Below, piece after piece: positions 1-5,757 of a stretch of DNA of 10,263 nt. The stretch's first letter is position 1; every line of letters begins with the position of its first letter. This stretch comes from JAWUVP01 sp034112285 (GTDB lineage Bacteria; Pseudomonadota; Gammaproteobacteria; JABDGN01). Where the stretch lies: contig JAWUVP010000080.1 of assembly GCA_034112285.1 (NCBI GenBank), forward strand, positions 1 to 10,263, given 5' to 3'. The position numbers and the translations under genes are program-made. The notes under the pieces are model-generated. The model did no database searches and was not told the origin of the DNA. It was given only the letters and a program-made list of their open reading frames with translations.

Positions 1-192
1 GCGGCGGGAATCGCACACGCGGCCGGCACGGGCGCGGGGTGAAGAGGAATAGCAAAAGCATGCTTTTGCCCGATGAACGCGAAGGCATGGATGCCGTAGC
101 TGGCAGGCCGCGCCATGGAGGGCACAAGCAGTTTGCCGCAACTCACACCTCAAACAAAATAAATGCGTAGACTCTAACTGCCGCCTCCACCA
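1..192. other. GC-rich non-coding block ending in a tmRNA-tail-like segment
   Basis: No reading frame here looks like a protein. In the first 120 bases 79 are G or C, far above the AT-rich DNA that follows. The block contains a perfect 18-bp palindrome (GCAAAAGCATGCTTTTGC, 52-69) and a small hairpin GGCAT-GG-ATGCC (84-95). It ends at 181-192 with CCGCCTCCACCA, which matches the acceptor end and CCA of many gammaproteobacterial tmRNAs. The preceding bases do not form a T-arm with a TTC-type loop, so this is not an intact tmRNA. The first ~24 bases, read on the minus strand (GCGATTCCCGCCGC and neighbours), also resemble a tmRNA T-arm/acceptor. I read the block as attachment-site debris; this is inference. 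Confidence 0.4.
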
Positions 193-262
193 TATAATCA
201 AACCACCGCAAGGTGGTTTTTTTATGGGTGGGGCGGTGGGAATCGAATAGAACCCCTAACCA
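178..262. other. candidate attachment site of an integrative element (tmRNA 3'-end type)
   Basis: Two tmRNA-tail-like sequences face each other across a terminator. On the plus strand CCGCCTCCACCA ends at 192. On the minus strand TTCGATTCCCACCGCC lies at about 233-248, followed by CCACCCA. The ssrA (tmRNA) 3' end is a well-known integration target for tyrosine-recombinase islands. Neither copy has a complete T-arm, and no integrase gene is in the window, so I cannot say which boundary this is. The genes to the right are of mobile-element type, which supports the reading. Confidence 0.4.
200..223 (+). terminator. rho-independent terminator
   Basis: AAACCACC (200-207), a GCAA tetraloop (208-211) and GGTGGTTT (212-219) form a perfect stem that runs into a seven-T tract (217-223). 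This is a textbook intrinsic terminator for transcription from the left. It lies 8 bp after the tmRNA-tail-like CCA, where a native tmRNA terminator would be expected. Confidence 0.8.
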
Positions 263-300
263 CCTGATTAACTTATTATAATTTATTTAGACGTTTGCTT

Positions 301-321
301 GTTGCCCCCAAAGTTGCCCCC
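301..321. repeat. tandem GTTGCCCCC repeat, possible integrase arm-type sites
   Basis: GTTGCCCCC occurs at 301-309 and again at 313-321, separated by AAA, giving a 12-bp period (about one helical turn). On the minus strand the unit reads GGGGGCAAC. Paired GGGGGCAAC motifs near attachment sites are commonly seen beside tyrosine-integrase elements and could be arm-type integrase sites. The repeat is seen directly; the role is inference. Confidence 0.45.
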
Positions 322-354
322 GAGAGAATTTAATATATACGTTGTCCAATTTCA

Positions 355-1098
355 CTATTGCAAGACAGCACACAAGTCTTTTATTTTATATCTTTCATCA
401 TTATCTGCTTCAATAATATATCGCTTTTCAGAATGTTGTTGCAAAACATACTTATCTAGCAAGTCTCGATAAAATACTTCTGTCGATAATTGATTGAATT
501 CAGATGATTCTTCAACTCGATCATATAATAGGCAGATTAGTTGATTCATATAGTTCGCAGGGCTTTGAATCGCGCTTACTATTTTATCAATTTCTGCATC
601 ATTAAATTTTAGCCCTATTATTTTTGAAAAACGAGATTTCGCCCCCATAAATGTACCATCTTTTGCTTTTAAGAAATTTTCAATCATTGCTTGTTTTAAA
701 AAGAGGTTTTGAGGAAAATTATCTGTTATACATTTAAATAGCTGTTCGTAGCCACCCTTAATAGCTTGTACATCATGTCTAAAACCTTTGGGATCTGTTT
801 TATCAAAACTATATAGAAAAATAGGTACTTCCTTCGCTAGGGCAAATCCAACTTCTTGATTTGTCCATAGGCTTTCATAATAATCATTTGTAATGAAACA
901 TATAAAACCATCCATTGTTAGTAGAGCTTTATGAATTTCTTCTTTCCAAAGCGTATTTGGATTAATCGAATCATGCGCAACAAAACAGCTAATACCATTA
1001 GGTTGTAGCAAGTTCGCAAGTTCTTTAGCTTCTTTTTTCTTAGAGTCGCGATGAGAAATAAAAAATTTTAATGCCTTTTGTGAATATATGTTTGTCAT
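355..1098 (-). CDS. TIR-domain protein, candidate defence effector
   Basis: The N-terminal ~125 residues read as a bacterial TIR domain. They contain a first strand ending FFISHRD, then an amphipathic helix (KEAKELANLLQ), the strand/BB-loop region SCFVAHDSINP, a second helix with WKEEIHKAL, the strand GFICFITNDY, and SLWTNQEVGFAL. The last motif matches the SxWxxxE pattern whose glutamate (E82) is catalytic in NAD-cleaving TIR domains. The C-terminal ~120 residues match nothing I recognise and could be a sensing or oligomerisation part. No signal peptide or membrane segment is present, so it should be cytoplasmic. A GTG at 1101 directly precedes ATG 1098; AGGA lies 9 bases before the ATG and 6 before the GTG, so either could be used. 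The gene stands alone, next to a candidate attachment site, a common place for antiphage cargo. TIR proteins of Thoeris (ThsB) type usually have a partner, and none is visible here. Confidence 0.8.
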   Translation of the reverse strand: MTNIYSQKALKFFISHRDSKKKEAKELANLLQPNGISCFVAHDSINPNTLWKEEIHKALLTMDGFICFITNDYYESLWTNQEVGFALAKEVPIFLYSFDKTDPKGFRHDVQAIKGGYEQLFKCITDNFPQNLFLKQAMIENFLKAKDGTFMGAKSRFSKIIGLKFNDAEIDKIVSAIQSPANYMNQLICLLYDRVEESSEFNQLSTEVFYRDLLDKYVLQQHSEKRYIIEADNDERYKIKDLCAVLQ

Positions 1099-1155
1099 CA
1101 CTTGTAGTCCTATGAAAAATAACTGCCACGCTTATGCTTATATTAAGGCGTGTGG

Positions 1156-1174
1156 AATTATATTGGATATAATT
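1156..1174. promoter_or_regulatory. AT-rich palindrome upstream of the TIR gene
   Basis: AATTATAT-TGG-ATATAATT is a perfect inverted repeat with 8-bp arms and a 3-base spacer, about 60 bp upstream of the TIR start. On the minus strand it includes a consensus TATAAT (-10 box), but I see no good -35 at the right spacing. It could be the core promoter, an operator for a dimeric repressor, or both. Confidence 0.35.
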
Positions 1175-1278
1175 ATGCCTCATAGGTCACAAAAAGTAAA
1201 TGCTCATCGTTTTCTAATGTAAAAAAGTTGATTGAGAAAATACAACTATTTTTGGGGGTTAAATATTAACCATTTTTT

Positions 1279-1315
1279 CGGCATTAGCAAAATGGTCTTA
1301 ATTTATTTAATGCCG
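1279..1315. other. inverted repeat at the 3' end of the two-gene unit
   Basis: CGGCATTA (1279-1286) and TAATGCCG (1308-1315) are perfectly complementary across a 21-base AT-rich loop. The repeat ends one base before the stop codon of the 69-residue gene. In the gene's direction the hairpin is followed by A residues, not T, so it is not a standard intrinsic terminator; it may protect the mRNA end or act as a binding site. Confidence 0.35.
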
Positions 1316-1525
1316 CTAAAAAGTTCCGCAAAACTCTTTTTGTTCTTTAAGCAGCTTTTTAATCTGTTTCAATTCAGCACTTAAACCCCCATTCTTAAAA
1401 GCGTTCATTGAAGAACGTTTTTTGCCTTCAAGAGTCTTAGCCCCTGTTGATTGTTTCCATGGTTGCCATTGCCTTATCATCTCCGCTTGTTTCTTGCGAC
1501 GTTCTGCTGTCCAGCCATTGCTCAT
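1316..1525 (-). CDS. conserved small basic protein of integrative elements (69 aa)
   Basis: This 69-residue, strongly basic protein begins MSNGWTAERRKKQAEMIRQW and continues with PWKQSTGAKTLEGKKRSSMNAFKNGG. From memory of related proteins, the WTxERRxxQAExIRxWxPWExSTGxKTxEGK block is a recurring hypothetical found beside phage and integrative-element genes, typically next to a homologue of the 203-residue protein encoded just upstream. Its first 89 bases overlap the end of that gene in another frame, so the pair is probably translated from one mRNA with coupling. No domain of known function is visible; the high positive charge and the GxKTxEGKxxSxxNAxKxGG pattern could suit nucleic-acid binding, but this is speculation. 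It is one of several cases where a short gene is real because its neighbourhood and sequence pattern recur. Confidence 0.7.
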   Translation of the reverse strand: MSNGWTAERRKKQAEMIRQWQPWKQSTGAKTLEGKKRSSMNAFKNGGLSAELKQIKKLLKEQKEFCGTF

Positions 1526-2048
1526 GTTTAGATTCGTCCAATAGTTCGTTTTGTTGAAAATTATTTTCCCGTGTACGCGCGCGCGTTTCTGGGGCTAAAT
1601 GATTCGTGTGATGATTAACTTGTTCTTGGCCATGCGAAATATTGGCATGCTGTGCGTAGACAACAGGCGGATTTTTCAACTTTGAGAGCGTTTCAAGCGT
1701 AGCACGGCATTGACTTTGTGCTTTGAAGGCAAGGCGCAAGAATTTTTCAAAATTATCAACATATTCCATATTGTTAGCTCGTCGTGACAAACTCACAAAT
1801 ATGGATTGTAATGCTTTTGCTTGCCCAACTAACATGGACTCACAAGGCTTCATATTACCACTATTTACATCTTTGATAGTACCCGATAATTCACTTATCA
1901 ATGATTGAGCATCAGGTTCACCAAAAGCCTTGCCATATTCCAATACAACAGCAGCGGCGTTGGTAGCCGCATTTAGGCTAACTCTTGCAAGCTCATCGTT
2001 TATATATTTATCTGTTTTTCCAATTTTCTTTGATTGTTTCTTAGACAT
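1437..2048 (-). CDS. conserved hypothetical protein of integrative elements (203 aa)
   Basis: The protein starts MSKKQSKKIGKTDKYIND, is helical and alanine-rich in its first half, and carries the segment LETLSKLKNPPVVYAQHANISHGQEQVNH around residues 118-146. That segment resembles the LxTLxxLKNPxxVxxxxQANIxxGxQQVNN pattern of a conserved hypothetical family I recall from prophage and genomic-island DNA; its function is unknown. The tail LDSRTSQETSGDDKAMATMETINRG also matches the family pattern. The last 89 bases encode the start of the 69-residue gene in another frame. The start at 2048 is preceded by AAGGAAAT, a fair ribosome-binding site. The product should be cytoplasmic, and the gene lies 102 bp downstream of the broken ATPase gene in the same orientation. 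Family membership is recalled from pattern, not checked. Confidence 0.75.
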   Translation of the reverse strand: MSKKQSKKIGKTDKYINDELARVSLNAATNAAAVVLEYGKAFGEPDAQSLISELSGTIKDVNSGNMKPCESMLVGQAKALQSIFVSLSRRANNMEYVDNFEKFLRLAFKAQSQCRATLETLSKLKNPPVVYAQHANISHGQEQVNHHTNHLAPETRARTRENNFQQNELLDESKHEQWLDSRTSQETSGDDKAMATMETINRG

Positions 2049-2087
2049 GCTATTTCCTTAATTGTTAAATAAATTTAATTAAACAAG

Positions 2088-2138
2088 GTCGTGCAAGTCT
2101 TGATGTCTTTCAGTGACGACATGCACGACATTCAAGAC
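2088..2138. other. interleaved inverted repeats between the ATPase remnant and the 203-aa gene
   Basis: GTCGTGCA (2088-2095) pairs with TGCACGAC (2122-2129), and GTCTTGATGTC (2097-2107) pairs with GACATTCAAGAC (2127-2138) with one bulged base. The order a-b-a'-b' could form alternative hairpins or a pseudoknot-like fold in the leader of the 203-residue gene. The second pair also resembles the TCTTGAA core of the palindromic repeats elsewhere in the window, so it may be a decayed copy. Confidence 0.3.
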
Positions 2139-2150
2139 GTTAAACTCGCC

Positions 2151-3540
2151 TTATTCTTTTTTGCTGATCCGCCAGTGTACATAACTACCAATTTTACCTA
2201 CGCTACGACATTCAATATTCATCTGTCGTAATGCTGGTGCCGCACGACGCATCGCATCAGCGAAGCCTTTTGCTGTGCGTGGCCATGCATCGACCATGTA
2301 AGTGCGACATAGCTCAATTTCTCTAAAGAGCTCTTTCACTGGCATTTGTGCTGTTTGAAAACAGCGTTTATCAAACCATTCAATAAGTGCGGTTGCCACT
2401 GGGCTGGCATCAAGTGTTCTTGCAATAGACTCTTGACGTGCAGCGTTAAATTGTGTCAAAAATGTATCATCTTGTAATTGCATCGCTTTGGCTATGGCAA
2501 TGCCTAAATAGACAAACTCAATTAATCGAGAATGATTTTCTTTCGCTAACGTTATAGAGGGTAAACTCGCTAAGGCATTAGCAAAAACAGTTAATAACCC
2601 ACCTAAAATACTGGCGTGACAGCTATTATAATCACACCATAAATTAGAGGTTTGCAGGCAAGCGTCAATGATCGGCATTTCAACTGATACCGTGCGATCA
2701 ATTAAATCTTGAGCGGTAATGGCTGCACTAATACCATTTAGGACAATAGGACGTTTGACATTGATCACAGTTTCATCCGCATCACTATATAACTTACGTT
2801 TTGCAAAGCCGCACCCTGTAGATAAAATACATAATGCATCTTGCATTTGTGCCGATAAATGGCTAATATTTTCATAGCTAACCAGCTAATTAACACCGGC
2901 ACTAACAAAAATATCTTCAACGGTTTTGGGTGCAGCACGCAGATCACTGGCATTAGGATCGATCAATTTTCTAAGCATGGTTTGCGTGGTGCTTTTAGCG
3001 CTGCCCTGTTCACCAATTAATTCTAAAATGGGAAAAGGGGTATCTGTGCGTAAGCACTCTACAAGCCAAGCGATAACCAGCAATCTTACATTTTCTGGAA
3101 TATTTGTTAATTGCCATAATAGAGCGATATCACCATCACCTTGTGGTTCTGGCAATGCCCTTAAGTTTTCAGGCCGCAAGAATTTTATGGGGGGATTTGT
3201 AATTATTTGCCACCCAGTGGCATTAATTTCAATGACTCGGCTTTGTTCTGGTTCTGCTAGGTCAAGATAATAACTATGTTCATGCTGGCCAACACGAACA
3301 AAGACATCAAGACACTCACCAGTAAACCTCGCTAATCCAGACAATGTAACCAGAGCTTCACGGATAGATTGGTCACGTGGTGATTTGGTGGTTGTTTCGT
3401 AAAAGTTAGCAACTAACCAATCACGAAACTGGCGACTTTCGAGCCGTCGAGTTTCATAGGTACTTAAATCTTGTGCATACACATCTTTATTAATGTCATG
3501 AAATAACGTAACTCGTTCTTTAACGAAGCTAACTAACCGA
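2151..3540 (-). pseudogene. P-loop ATPase of mobile-element primase/helicase type, broken by an amber codon and 5' truncation
   Basis: Two consecutive stretches in one frame form a single gene. The upstream part (down to the stop at 2886-2888) contains a Walker A motif, GEQGSAKST, near 2991-3014. The downstream part (to 2151) begins LVSYENISHLSAQMQDALC and continues with GFAKRKLYSDADETVINVKRP and GISAAITAQDLIDR, a continuation expected of ATP-binding proteins found with phage and island primases. They are separated only by a TAG codon at 2886-2888; one base change from TGG (Trp) would explain it. The stop falls between Walker A and the probable Walker B strand, so an unsuppressed product could not be active. 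Upstream, the frame stays open through RLVSFVKERVTLFHD without a start and enters the palindromic repeat at 3544-3615, so the 5' part of the gene has been lost. A GTG at 3482 could start a fragment. A re-initiation ATG exists at 2846. The exact family name is uncertain. Confidence 0.75.
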
Positions 3541-3543
3541 TAG

Positions 3544-3615
3544 GGGTCAGATCTTGAAATCTGACATTAAAATGTTATTTTCTTCTTAACTTATGATGTC
3601 AGATTTCAAGATCTG
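3544..3615. repeat. palindromic repeat, copy A of a dispersed family
   Basis: CAGATCTTGAAATCTGACAT (3548-3567) is exactly complementary to 3596-3615, with a 28-base spacer; each arm also contains a smaller AGAT/ATCT hairpin. Copy B at 5758-5829 matches in 68 of 72 bases. Such nested palindromes resemble REP/BIME-type or small MITE-like elements moved by REP-associated Y1 transposases, but no transposase is in the window. This copy marks the exact 5' breakpoint of the ATPase remnant and sits 20 bp from the csrA stop. Confidence 0.8.
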
Positions 3616-3635
3616 CCCGCCCTGCACCTGCCCAA

Positions 3636-3812
3636 TCAGCCAGGCTGAATTCGCGCAAAAATTTCTTCTCTGTGAATAGGCAGGCTTGTTGGGGCTACAA
3701 AACTCAATTTAACGTTCTCGCTGTTAAGTTGAATTATCTCTACGACAATATCATCCCCTATTATAACTTTTTGTCCTACTTTTCGAGTTAAGACTAATCT
3801 ACCTTTATTCAT
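3636..3812 (-). CDS. csrA: CsrA-family carbon-storage/translational regulator paralogue
   Basis: The 58-residue product has the CsrA pattern throughout: LVLTRKVGQKVIIGDDIVVEI at residues 6-26, then VKLSFVAPTSLPIHREEIFARIQ. CsrA proteins form small beta-strand dimers that bind GGA motifs in mRNA leaders and block or alter translation; the conserved arginine of the HREEI motif (R48 here, R44 in E. coli CsrA) is the key RNA contact and is present, as is the LTRK segment. I chose the ATG at 3812 because AGGGG lies 6 bases upstream; a start at 3830 would add six residues without a good ribosome-binding site. The N-terminus is a few residues longer than the usual MLILTRK, as in accessory paralogues. 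It is divergent from the XRE-type gene at 4014. Legionella integrative elements carry csrA-like genes beside phage-type repressors, which suggests a role in controlling element transfer or host lifestyle rather than housekeeping. Confidence 0.9.
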   Translation of the reverse strand: MNKGRLVLTRKVGQKVIIGDDIVVEIIQLNSENVKLSFVAPTSLPIHREEIFARIQPG

Positions 3813-3840
3813 TATTACCCCTTGCTTCATGATAAATCAC

Positions 3841-3884
3841 TTACCGTTATTTGCATAACGTTGCCATTAACTATGGTTTACCGT
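3841..3884. promoter_or_regulatory. possible operator sites in the csrA/XRE divergent region
   Basis: CGTTAT-TTGC-ATAACG (3845-3860) is a perfect inverted repeat. TTACCGT occurs at 3841-3847 and again at 3878-3884, and CCATTAACTATGG (3863-3875) has short dyad symmetry. These lie just upstream of csrA, in the 201-bp gap it shares with the divergent XRE gene, where a Cro/cI-type protein could bind to control both genes. No confident -35/-10 pair was found for either gene. Confidence 0.3.
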
Positions 3885-4013
3885 ATCCTAATCTAAAATA
3901 ACAAAAACATATCGCTAAGATAAAAAGTACTTCACTCTGGGACAGTATTGCCCACCAATTTGGTACTTATAGTCCGTGGATATCCTAGCACATACAAATG
4001 ATAATAACAATAT

Positions 4014-4247
4014 ATGAAAGAAAAGCATCAAAGCCTGGTACTGCTAGGTAAACAAATCCGTAAAATTCGTGAGGCACAAGGCTATTCCCAAGAAGACTTT
4101 GCTGCTGTGGTCGAAATAGACCGAAGCTATATGGGTGGCATAGAACGTGGGGAGCGAAATATCGCTTCACTGAATTTGATTAGAATAGCCAAAGCCCTCA
4201 AGGTTGAAATTGGTGAACTTTTTCCAGCTATTCGTAGCCTCCAATAA
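4014..4247 (+). CDS. XRE/Cro-cI family helix-turn-helix regulator
   Basis: This 77-residue protein is almost entirely one HTH_3 domain (about residues 12-68). Its recognisable elements are LGKQIRKIREAQGYSQEDFA (helices 1-2), the recognition region VEIDRSYMGGIERGERNIAS, and LNLIRIAKALKVEIGELF. Single-domain proteins of this kind bind DNA as dimers and commonly act as phage-like repressors or controllers of restriction and mobile-element genes. No sensor or protease domain is attached. The start at 4014 has no clear Shine-Dalgarno; the leader is AT-rich (AATAACAATAT), so translation may be weak. It is divergent from the csrA paralogue, with palindromes between them. A decayed palindromic repeat starts 10 bp after its stop. 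The domain call is firm; its targets are inferred only from position. Confidence 0.9.
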   Translation: MKEKHQSLVLLGKQIRKIREAQGYSQEDFAAVVEIDRSYMGGIERGERNIASLNLIRIAKALKVEIGELFPAIRSLQ

Positions 4248-4256
4248 ACGCAATCA

Positions 4257-4311
4257 GGGCCAAGTCTTAAATCAACAACTCATTTGAGAGAACAGGGGGC
4301 ACGTCTTGAAT
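4257..4311. repeat. degenerate copy of the 8051-8108 repeat family
   Basis: GGGCCAAGTCTTAAATCAAC followed by AACTCATTTGAG (4257-4288) aligns with 8054-8084 with one insertion and a few mismatches. A second half-unit, GGGGGCACGTCTTGAAT, follows in the same orientation at 4295-4311. It no longer folds into a clean hairpin, so it is likely an old or rearranged copy. Confidence 0.5.
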
Positions 4312-4377
4312 CTGTTCAGTTTACTATTCAACAGTGGTTATAGCTCACCATAGTCATAAAAATACAATCCCTTTAAA

Positions 4378-4461
4378 CTAAAATAAAAATCCGAAGCGGT
4401 CACCTACTGCACCACGCATAATTTCACCTGTAATAGACAGTGGCCCTGCTCCTTCAACACG
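4378..4461 (-). pseudogene. possible C-terminal fragment of a lost gene
   Basis: A 27-codon stretch bounded by stops reads RVEGAGPLSITGEIMRGAV then GDRFGFLF and a stop. Its composition looks like real protein rather than translated spacer, and there is no start codon at its beginning. I do not recognise the family. It lies downstream of the poly-alanine gene on the same strand and could be a remnant of a gene deleted from this spot. Evidence is weak. Confidence 0.2.
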
Positions 4462-4493
4462 CTAAGTGTATAGATACTCGCATCAAATAACTT

Positions 4494-5636
4494 TTAAGTT
4501 CTGCGCCGCATGTGAATAACCTGCGGAGGAGGAACTAAAATAGGTGCATGAACAACTGCTGCAGCGGCGGCGGCGGCTGCGGCGGCGGCGGCGGCTGCGG
4601 CGGCGGCGGCGGCCGCAATAGGTACAACTTTTGTTTTATAGAGCCTCTCTACGATTGAAAAAGATAAATCGCCTACTGGGTGGTCAGTCACAATCTTCAT
4701 CTGTAATATCAAATTCTCTACACTAAAATAATCAAGGTTAGAACCATAAACATGAAAAATCTCTTCAAGAAATAATGTGGGTTTTGTTCTGTCTAACCCC
4801 AGTAATAACGCCTGCACAGCAATAGTGCTCACACAAAACTCAAACAAGCGCAGAGGTGAAAAAAGCAGTGCGATGAGCCAGCACCTGCTATCATCTTTAA
4901 TAACTAGAAATTCACGTAAGCGAACAGTATCAAAAGAACAGTCCACGGAGTTTAAAATCATAGCCTCCTCTCTTGAATACACTGGATTTTCAAAGTGCTC
5001 TTTTACTGCATACCTTTCAATAACCTCATTTTTACAACGAAAAGGCTCCTGAAAAAATCCAACGTTAATCAATTTAACTAAACTTTCTGTGGCTAAAGCA
5101 AACCCTTGCTTGCTTAACTCGCGCAGATATTTCAAAGCCAAAGCTCTATTGGCTGCCCATTTGAACTTTAAGAAATCTTGATCGGGATTCTCACATTCAA
5201 ATCCGATATTCAAATACAGCATCATTGCATATAACCAGCGCATAGGTTTGCCGGCATGTCCCTTCTCATAGGCTAACTTCAAAAATAAAAAATTGGTGGC
5301 CAGCTTTTCAGGTTTTTTAAAGGTGTCGCTCAATAAACCTTGCAAAACGGTAAACCATATCCTGAAATCTTTATCCTGTTCATATTGAGGTATACGAGTT
5401 ATTTCCACTAACTTGATTTTATTGTTAAGCAGTTGCCGATAAAACCACACAAGTGGTGGTAAATAATGTTGTGAAGTCACATCAAATATCGTGGCTGCAC
5501 CCGCTGCGTCATGAAAATCTCGCAGCACTGCAATAAGCTGAGTCTGTAACACGGGCACTTGTGGGGAAGAGTCAGATGAGTCAAGCCGCCTAAATGCAGA
5601 TGTTCCAGATGAATCTGGTAGTTTGAATGGATACAT
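4494..5636 (-). CDS. unrecognised 380-aa protein with C-terminal poly-alanine tract
   Basis: I do not recognise this protein. It has a Ser/Asp-rich N-terminus (LPDSSGTSAFRRLDSSDSS), then a mostly helical body. Residues about 105-190 (LAYEKGHAGKP..LYAMMLYLNIG..ALALKYLRELSKQGFALATESLVKL) loosely resemble helical repeats of TPR/Sel1 type, but no canonical motif is complete. Near the C-terminus a run of 20 alanines (codons at 4557-4616) is followed by VVHAPILVPPPQVIHMRRRT. There is no signal peptide and no clear membrane span. The start at 5636 has a weak AGAG site 4 bases upstream; a TATAAT on the minus strand at 5666-5671 may be the -10 box. The body is AT-rich while the alanine tract is pure GCN. 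Unknown, host-directed proteins of intracellular Legionellales often look like this, but effector status is only a guess. Confidence 0.75.
   Translation of the reverse strand: MYPFKLPDSSGTSAFRRLDSSDSSPQVPVLQTQLIAVLRDFHDAAGAATIFDVTSQHYLPPLVWFYRQLLNNKIKLVEITRIPQYEQDKDFRIWFTVLQGLLSDTFKKPEKLATNFLFLKLAYEKGHAGKPMRWLYAMMLYLNIGFECENPDQDFLKFKWAANRALALKYLRELSKQGFALATESLVKLINVGFFQEPFRCKNEVIERYAVKEHFENPVYSREEAMILNSVDCSFDTVRLREFLVIKDDSRCWLIALLFSPLRLFEFCVSTIAVQALLLGLDRTKPTLFLEEIFHVYGSNLDYFSVENLILQMKIVTDHPVGDLSFSIVERLYKTKVVPIAAAAAAAAAAAAAAAAAAAAVVHAPILVPPPQVIHMRRRT
4557..4616. repeat. GCN trinucleotide repeat coding for 20 alanines
   Basis: Sixty bases of near-uninterrupted GGC/TGC triplets (plus strand) encode 20 alanines on the minus strand. 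Interrupting TGC triplets at 4578 and 4596 are 18 bp apart, each followed by five GGC, so the tract looks like tandem duplication of an 18-bp unit. Such tracts are prone to replication slippage, in steps that keep the reading frame. Confidence 0.85.
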
Positions 5637-5757
5637 TGTTCTCTATTTTTATTATTATTGAGCTCATTATAAAGGCTGTACATTAGGATAATATTAAAGC
5701 ATGGGTATTCTGTTAAAATAACATGGCACAATAATAAAACTAATGAATGGGAGTGCA

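Noticed and set aside
1..192. Functional tmRNA gene
   Set aside because: Only acceptor-like ends are present. There is no T-loop of the usual type, no tag-peptide reading frame and no matching 5' half.
1279..1315. Intrinsic terminator for the two-gene unit
   Set aside because: The stem is real, but in the direction of transcription it is followed by A residues rather than a T tract, and the loop is 21 bases.
2926..3270. Plus-strand open frame of 114 codons opposite the ATPase gene
   Set aside because: The opposite strand encodes recognisable ATPase sequence with Walker A; the plus-strand translation shows no family pattern.
4557..4616. CRISPR or other spaced repeat array
   Set aside because: It is a simple trinucleotide run inside a coding frame with no spacers.
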